NCBI GenBank assembly: GCA_002788515.1
Contig: PFRJ01000128.1
Coordinates: 1 to 17,555 of the forward strand
Length of the DNA stretch: 17,555 nt
Direction: 5' to 3'
DNA from: Nitrosopumilales archaeon CG_4_9_14_0_2_um_filter_34_16
GTDB taxonomy: Archaea; Thermoproteota; Nitrososphaeria; Nitrososphaerales; Nitrosopumilaceae
Shown piece after piece: positions 13,911 to 17,555 of the stretch. Below the pieces are notes generated by a model. The model was not told the origin of the DNA. It did no database searches and worked only from the letters and a program-made list of their open reading frames with translations. How positions within the stretch are numbered: the stretch's first letter is position 1; every line of letters begins with the position of its first letter. Both the position numbers and the translations under genes were made by a program.

Positions 13911-15581
13911 GTGAAAAAAATGAAATGGAAAACACTACAACATAATGGAATCTTATTCCCTCCGGCGTATGAGGCCCAAGGAATCAAGATAAAGATCAAA
14001 GGGGAGACTGTAAACCTTGATCTAAACCAGGAAGAGATGGTGTATCAGTGGGCAAAAAAGAAAGACACGCCATACGTGCAAGACAAGGTTTTTCAGAAAA
14101 ATTTTACAGCAGATTTTGCTAAAACCCTAGATACAAAATTTAGAAAAATATCATATGAAGACATTGATTTTTCTCAAGCTTACAAAATAATCGACAAAGA
14201 AAGAGATCTCAAAGAGATGATGTCAAAGGAAGACAAAAAATCCATTGCTGCAAAAAGAAAAGAATTACGTGAAAAATTAAAAGCAAAGTTTGGAATTGCC
14301 ATCATGGACGGAAACCAAGTCGAAGTTGGAAACTACATGGCAGAGCCGCCAGGAATATTCATTGGCAGAGGAGAGCATCCCCTTAGAGGAAGATGGAAAC
14401 CGCCAGTAACACCAAAAGATGTTACGTTAAACCTTGGAAAAGATGCCAAAGTCCCTGAAGGAAAATGGGGCAAGATCATTCATGACAATGAATCGATGTG
14501 GCTAGCTAGTTGGATGGACTATCTTACGCAAAAAAGAAAATATGTTTGGCTGGCAGATACTGCAGGACTAAAACAAGACAGAGACAAGGAGAAATATGAA
14601 AAAGCAGTAAAGCTTGCAAAAGAGATTGACAAAATAAAAGACAAGATTGTCAAAGACATGAAAAGTACAGACCCAAAAATAAGTAGAATCGCTACGGCTT
14701 GTTATTTAATTTACAGAACCGCAATGAGGGTAGGAGACGAAAAGGATCCTGACGAGGCAGATACAGTAGGTGCCACAACTCTCAGAAAGGAACACATCAG
14801 AATCACTCCCAATTCAATAGAATTTGATTTTCTAGGTAAAGACAGTGTAAGATGGCAAGAGACCGTAATGGCCGAAGGTCACGACAAACAGTTCCATGAA
14901 AATCTCAAGAGTCTGGTAGAAAAGAAAAAGCCCAAAGATGAGATTTTCGATGATATCACTTCAAGGCATGTTAATGCATATTATTCCAGCATTGTCAAAG
15001 GACTGACTGCCAAGGTATTCAGAACATATCTTGCCACCACGGTTGTCAAAAACTATCTCATTGAGCATGACAACATGAAAGGAAAGACGGCAAATGAGAA
15101 ACTATACCATGCAAAATTAGCAAATTTGGAGGCTGCCATGATGTGTAACCATAAAAGAACCATTCCCAAAACCTTTGAGCAGGCATTAGACAAGAAAAGA
15201 GACACCCTCAAAAAAATAGAAAAAGAAAAGCCATGGGAGAAGACCCAAGCAGATCTCAAAAAGGCAGAAGCAACTCAAACAAAAACTGATGCTCAGAAGA
15301 AAAGCAAGGAAAAAAGAATCAAGACACTAAATGAGCAAATCAAAAAGCAAAAGGCAAAACAAAAAGAGAGGGCAGAGAAACTGCAATTACAAATAGACTT
15401 GTCAGAGAAAACCAAGGACTATAACATTGGCACGTCTTTAAGAAATTACATAGACCCACGAGTTTTCAAAGCTTGGACAGACGAGGTTGGCGTCGAGTGG
15501 GAAAAACTATACACATCGGCATTGCAAAAGAAATTCCTTTGGGTCAAAAGTGAAAATATTGACTGGAAGAGCATAAAGTAA
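13911..15581 (+). CDS. topIB: DNA topoisomerase IB (eukaryote-type)
   Basis: This 556-residue enzyme relaxes supercoils through a transient 3'-phosphotyrosyl nick. Compared with human TOP1 it lacks the long disordered N-terminus and starts near the core (KWKTLQHNGILFPPAYE). The complete active site is visible: R273 (in RTAMRVGDEKD, matching human R488), K310 (FLGKDSVR, K532), R371 (KVFRTY, R590), H414 (CNHKR, H632) and the nucleophile Y513 (SLRNYIDPRV, Y723). A Lys/Glu/Gln-rich coiled-coil linker lies at about 425-500. Eukaryote-type topoisomerase IB in archaea is a recognised marker of Thaumarchaeota. Start is a GTG at 13911, or possibly the ATG at 13920; no Shine-Dalgarno is visible, and a TATA-like AT stretch lies at about 13857-13870. 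It ends 2 nt from the convergent secreted-protein gene. Confidence 0.97.
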   Translation: MKKMKWKTLQHNGILFPPAYEAQGIKIKIKGETVNLDLNQEEMVYQWAKKKDTPYVQDKVFQKNFTADFAKTLDTKFRKISYEDIDFSQAYKIIDKERDLKEMMSKEDKKSIAAKRKELREKLKAKFGIAIMDGNQVEVGNYMAEPPGIFIGRGEHPLRGRWKPPVTPKDVTLNLGKDAKVPEGKWGKIIHDNESMWLASWMDYLTQKRKYVWLADTAGLKQDRDKEKYEKAVKLAKEIDKIKDKIVKDMKSTDPKISRIATACYLIYRTAMRVGDEKDPDEADTVGATTLRKEHIRITPNSIEFDFLGKDSVRWQETVMAEGHDKQFHENLKSLVEKKKPKDEIFDDITSRHVNAYYSSIVKGLTAKVFRTYLATTVVKNYLIEHDNMKGKTANEKLYHAKLANLEAAMMCNHKRTIPKTFEQALDKKRDTLKKIEKEKPWEKTQADLKKAEATQTKTDAQKKSKEKRIKTLNEQIKKQKAKQKERAEKLQLQIDLSEKTKDYNIGTSLRNYIDPRVFKAWTDEVGVEWEKLYTSALQKKFLWVKSENIDWKSIK

Positions 15582-15583
15582 TT

Positions 15584-17170
15584 CTATCTAAATCCGGGAC
15601 CCCAAGCATCTCTTTGTTTTTCTTTCCAACTTGATGAAGACTCGGTCTTTGCATGCGAGGTTTCAAACAATTCATCATATTTTGGATTAAATGGCTCATA
15701 TCCTTGGCATTCAAAATAGAATTCATCAGTTAACGCAAACCCTTTGTAAAAGCTTTCATCTGCATCGTGTTCAGTTCGTACTATGTAATCTACAACACGG
15801 CATTTTGTATAATCAAAACCACGAACAACATCATTGCCATATGCCAAAACAAGGTTTACATCAAACAATTCTACATTTGAAGAGACGCCGGTTGATTTTG
15901 GTCCTGACCCTTGAGTGTTGTCAACCACATGATACAGTAAAGGAGTAGAACCAGGAACTCCCACAAGTGTAAATGTTGGATTTGCCCTTGCAATCATATT
16001 GCCTTGGTAGAATTCAGGAAAATCTACAACCTCAGTGCCGCTGTCAAAATCAAAAGTTGCAATCACGTGTGGACCAGTGCCCATATTATAGGAATTTGTT
16101 GTGTAAGTGTTGCTCATCTGAGATGATCTAGATTCTTTGGCATCAGATAACTTATCAAAGGCAGGGTTAACTGGAGCCAAACCTGAGCAGGTAACATCAA
16201 GAATTTCAGCAGTGGCAAACCCTCGTTTCCCAGTATAGCCCTCCTCTTTATCTCTCAGAGTTAGTATATCATACCCACTTACTATGCAATCCTGAAAATC
16301 AAGACCTCGCAGTGTCTCTTGAGAATTTGTAAATTCTACAGACACATCAAAGTCCTCATTAAAAGTGGATGCCATGCCGGAAACTTTTTGAGATTTGTCA
16401 ATTGCGTTATCTATCAATGGATGGGGCAAAACTGCGGTAATTATCTGAAAGCTGGGACCTGCATCGTTGGCCTCACTAAATCCGGAAGTTAATGTAAAAA
16501 TCACAGACTCTATTTTTTCAGAACCGTGATCAAATTCAAATGTAAGAAAAGTGCGAACGTCTTCTGCAAGTTTGAAAGGTAGTGGTCCGTAATCAGTAAA
16601 ACTACGTGACTCAGAATTCAAACTAGACTTATCAGAGTCCAAATTAATTCCAACTCCACCACATCTAAATTGTATATTATTAACAATTGCAAATCCAGTA
16701 TCAGATGCCAAATAGGATTCATAGTCATCTGTAAGAGTAGATACGCTGTATCCTGAAATTTCACAATTGTCATACTTGAATGACTTTAGAACGTTTTCAT
16801 TTTGAACTATGTTAACATCAACATCAAAATACCTATAGTTGTACTCAAAACTATTACCTCCACTCAAAGTAGACATCCTGTAAAGATATGCTTCATCTAA
16901 TGCCTTGTGCAGATAAGGGTTATTTCCCACAACACCCTCGACTTCAAAACTAGATCCAATGTTAGATACAATATCTGAAGTGGTTGAAAAAACAGGAAAA
17001 TTCACAGTTTCAATGCCATTTCTAAAATGAAAAGTGACTTCATTGTGTATTCCGGCTACAAAATCATATTCTTCAGCATGTGCTGTGTCTAGCATCCCTT
17101 GAGAGAACATTAGTACGGATAATGTGACAATGGATGTCAAAATAGAAAAATTTTGAAAACTTTTTGCCAT
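15584..17170 (-). CDS. Secreted protein with three tandem ~160-residue cysteine-paired repeats
   Basis: The 528-residue exported protein is of unrecognised family. A signal peptide covers about 1-32 (MAKSFQNF start, hydrophobic core, cleavage after AHA). The mature part consists of three diverged copies of one module at about 44-175, 207-339 and 370-499. Each opens with a strand like TFxFxxGxExVxFPxF, has a middle strand starting FDVxV, then LRGFDYxxC, xGYxV and a closing GFA...FxCxG strand. The cysteine pairs are C136/C170, C295/C328 and C457/C488, spaced 34, 33 and 31 residues and repeating every 158-162, so one disulfide per module is likely. The tail is Ser-rich and ends WGPGFR. Probable all-beta surface or binding protein; function unknown. 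An upstream ATG at 17188 would add six residues (MMCCLA), but the shorter form has the better signal peptide. Confidence 0.85.
   Translation of the reverse strand: MAKSFQNFSILTSIVTLSVLMFSQGMLDTAHAEEYDFVAGIHNEVTFHFRNGIETVNFPVFSTTSDIVSNIGSSFEVEGVVGNNPYLHKALDEAYLYRMSTLSGGNSFEYNYRYFDVDVNIVQNENVLKSFKYDNCEISGYSVSTLTDDYESYLASDTGFAIVNNIQFRCGGVGINLDSDKSSLNSESRSFTDYGPLPFKLAEDVRTFLTFEFDHGSEKIESVIFTLTSGFSEANDAGPSFQIITAVLPHPLIDNAIDKSQKVSGMASTFNEDFDVSVEFTNSQETLRGLDFQDCIVSGYDILTLRDKEEGYTGKRGFATAEILDVTCSGLAPVNPAFDKLSDAKESRSSQMSNTYTTNSYNMGTGPHVIATFDFDSGTEVVDFPEFYQGNMIARANPTFTLVGVPGSTPLLYHVVDNTQGSGPKSTGVSSNVELFDVNLVLAYGNDVVRGFDYTKCRVVDYIVRTEHDADESFYKGFALTDEFYFECQGYEPFNPKYDELFETSHAKTESSSSWKEKQRDAWGPGFR
15674..16063 (-). 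repeat. Third protein repeat unit of the secreted triple-repeat protein
   Basis: This encodes about residues 370-499, from ATFDFDSGTEVVDFPEF to NPKY. It aligns by eye with the two upstream units through FDV, RGFDYxxC, VVDYIV and GFALTDEFYFECQG. Confidence 0.7.
16154..16552 (-). repeat. Second protein repeat unit of the secreted triple-repeat protein
   Basis: This encodes about residues 207-339, from FLTFEFDHGSEKIESVIF to NPAF, with the FDVSVEF strand, LRGLDFQDCIVSGY and GFATAEILDVTCSG. It is the most diverged unit at the PxF position. Confidence 0.7.
16646..17041 (-). repeat. First protein repeat unit of the secreted triple-repeat protein
   Basis: This encodes about residues 44-175, from EVTFHFRNGIETVNFPVF to CGGVGIN, with FDVDVNI, LKSFKYDNCEISGYSV and GFAIVNNIQFRCGG. 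Confidence 0.7.
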
Positions 17171-17210
17171 TGCTAAACAACACATCAAAAATCAAGATAA
17201 GCTGTGGGAA

Positions 17211-17224
17211 TGCATTGCAATGCA
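17211..17224. promoter_or_regulatory. 14-bp perfect palindrome, candidate operator of the triple-repeat protein gene
   Basis: TGCATTGCAATGCA is an exact palindrome 23-36 nt upstream of the 17188 ATG and 41-54 nt upstream of the 17170 ATG. A TATA-like box (CTAAAAAATA, minus strand, 17250-17241) would place the transcription start inside it, a common place for a repressor site. The palindrome is seen directly; the role is inference. Confidence 0.45.
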
Positions 17225-17240
17225 CCGCACGGGGCAATTG

Positions 17241-17250
17241 TATTTTTTAG
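17241..17250 (-). promoter_or_regulatory. TATA-like box of the triple-repeat protein gene
   Basis: The minus-strand CTAAAAAATA is the best AT box upstream. It implies a leader of about 30-50 nt rather than a leaderless mRNA. A weaker box (TTATCTTGAT, 17191-17200) would fit a leaderless start at 17170. Confidence 0.35.
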
Positions 17251-17292
17251 GCAAACCATAAGGAGTAAACTATCAAATATGTTGTAGAATCA

Positions 17293-17300
17293 TTTAATTT
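17293..17300 (+). promoter_or_regulatory. TATA-like promoter of the tRNA gene
   Basis: TTTAATTT is centred about 28 nt upstream of the mature tRNA 5' end, which would start transcription within a few bases of the tRNA. Confidence 0.45.
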
Positions 17301-17324
17301 CCCAAATTTTCAGGCATATATTAT

Positions 17325-17439
17325 GCCGGGGTAGCTCAGCCTGGTTAGAGTGCCAGTTCAATTGGTAATCTCTAACGGTTCTCCAACTAAGGCAATACTC
17401 ATAATCTGGAGGTCGCGAGTTCAAAACTCGCCCCCGGCA
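17325..17439 (+). tRNA. tRNA with CAU anticodon (probably elongator Met) containing a 40-nt intron
   Basis: The acceptor stem GCCGGGG (17325-17331) pairs perfectly with CCCCGGC (17432-17438); the discriminator is A17439, and CCA is not encoded. The D-stem is GCTC/GAGT (one G-U pair) with the GG-containing loop. The T-arm GCGAG-TTCAAAA-CTCGC is at 17415-17431 and the variable loop is AGGTC. Read straight through, the anticodon arm does not fold. Removing 17357-17396 gives stem CCAGA/TCTGG and loop CTCATAA with anticodon CAU (17400-17402), for a 75-nt mature tRNA. It lacks the A1-U72 pair and the three G-C anticodon-stem pairs of initiator tRNA, so elongator Met is likely. Ile2 (modified CAU) cannot be excluded. 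Confidence 0.9.
17357..17396 (+). other. Non-canonical tRNA intron (position 30/31) with bulge-helix-bulge fold
   Basis: A 4-bp central helix TGCC (17351-17354) with GGCA (17391-17394) is flanked by the 3-nt bulges AGT (17355-17357) and ATA (17395-17397). Cutting after the second base of each bulge gives exactly the exon ends needed. The outer helix is GAG (17348-17350) with CTC (17398-17400). The inner helix is weak, as in relaxed bulge-helix-bulge introns cut by the crenarchaeal/thaumarchaeal type of splicing endonuclease. Confidence 0.82.
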
Positions 17440-17555
17440 CACATAACTTAGTTTATTACTCCTCCCCGACCTACTGTATAGTCATTGAGTACCACACCCA
17501 TATCCAAACATAGAATCGACATTCATAATTACAAATCAAGGATGAGGCAAATCAA
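17440..17555. other. Downstream flank of the tRNA with no supported gene
   Basis: This is 116 nt of AT-rich sequence after the tRNA, with no fold or open frame I can support. The T-rich stretch at about 17446-17460 may serve as the tRNA terminator. Confidence 0.3.

Noticed and set aside
17313..17327. Inverted repeat GGCATA-TAT-TATGCC straddling the tRNA 5' end
   Set aside because: Six-base arms with a 3-nt spacer that include the first tRNA bases; the predicted transcription start lies inside it, so the hairpin would probably not form in the transcript. Likely coincidence.
17353..17369. Reading the anticodon directly after CCAGT without an intron
   Set aside because: Position 33 would be C instead of U, and no 3' stem strand follows at the right distance; only removal of 17357-17396 gives a standard anticodon arm.
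1..17555. CRISPR array, insertion sequence or prophage
   Set aside because: No regularly spaced direct repeats, transposase, integrase or phage structural genes were seen on either strand; base and codon use look uniform.

Overview
The window looks like a chromosomal segment of a low-GC ammonia-oxidising archaeon (Nitrososphaerota/Thaumarchaeota, close to Nitrosopumilus). The evidence is a complete eukaryote-type DNA topoisomerase IB with all five catalytic residues, which is a known hallmark of this phylum. It is joined by an archaeal proteasome alpha subunit, a CAU tRNA split by a non-canonical intron with a bulge-helix-bulge fold, TATA-like boxes about 25-29 nt upstream of many start codons (leaderless transcripts), and secreted proteins with signal peptides ending in 'DAFA' or 'TAHA'. 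I see no insertion sequence, integrase, phage gene or CRISPR array.

Layout. 1-2882 (minus strand): a large secreted protein (2882-1410), then a stand-alone receiver protein (1188-811) whose stop codon overlaps the start of a membrane-anchored matrixin-like zinc protease that runs off the window at base 1. 2883-3240 is a gene-poor spacer. 3241-4350: a class I glutamine amidotransferase and a small Toprim protein diverge from a shared TATA-like element. 4353-6914: glutamate dehydrogenase, a winged-helix regulator, and divergently psmA. 6967-8807: a UbiE/MenG-like methyltransferase translationally coupled to an MFS transporter. 8804-9594: a PII protein with a shortened T-loop, and divergently a TatA-like protein. 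9595-12972: a beta-class DNA methyltransferase diverging from an MrfA/Hrq1-like helicase. 13015-15581: a short-chain dehydrogenase and topoisomerase IB. 15584-17170 (minus): a secreted protein made of three copies of a ~160-residue unit. 17325-17439: the intron-containing tRNA.

How it fits together. Most of the window is housekeeping: nitrogen and carbon balance (glutamate dehydrogenase, PII, amidotransferase), protein turnover (proteasome), quinone-type methylation, Tat export, and DNA topology and repair. Genes are very tightly packed. Four convergent pairs end within -4 to +2 nt of each other, and divergent pairs share short promoter regions.

Most worth a second look: the triple-repeat secreted protein with its upstream 14-bp palindrome, the shortened PII T-loop, the tRNA intron at 30/31, the methyltransferase-helicase divergent pair, and the operator-like repeats upstream of the receiver gene. 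I found no convincing wholly new multi-gene system.
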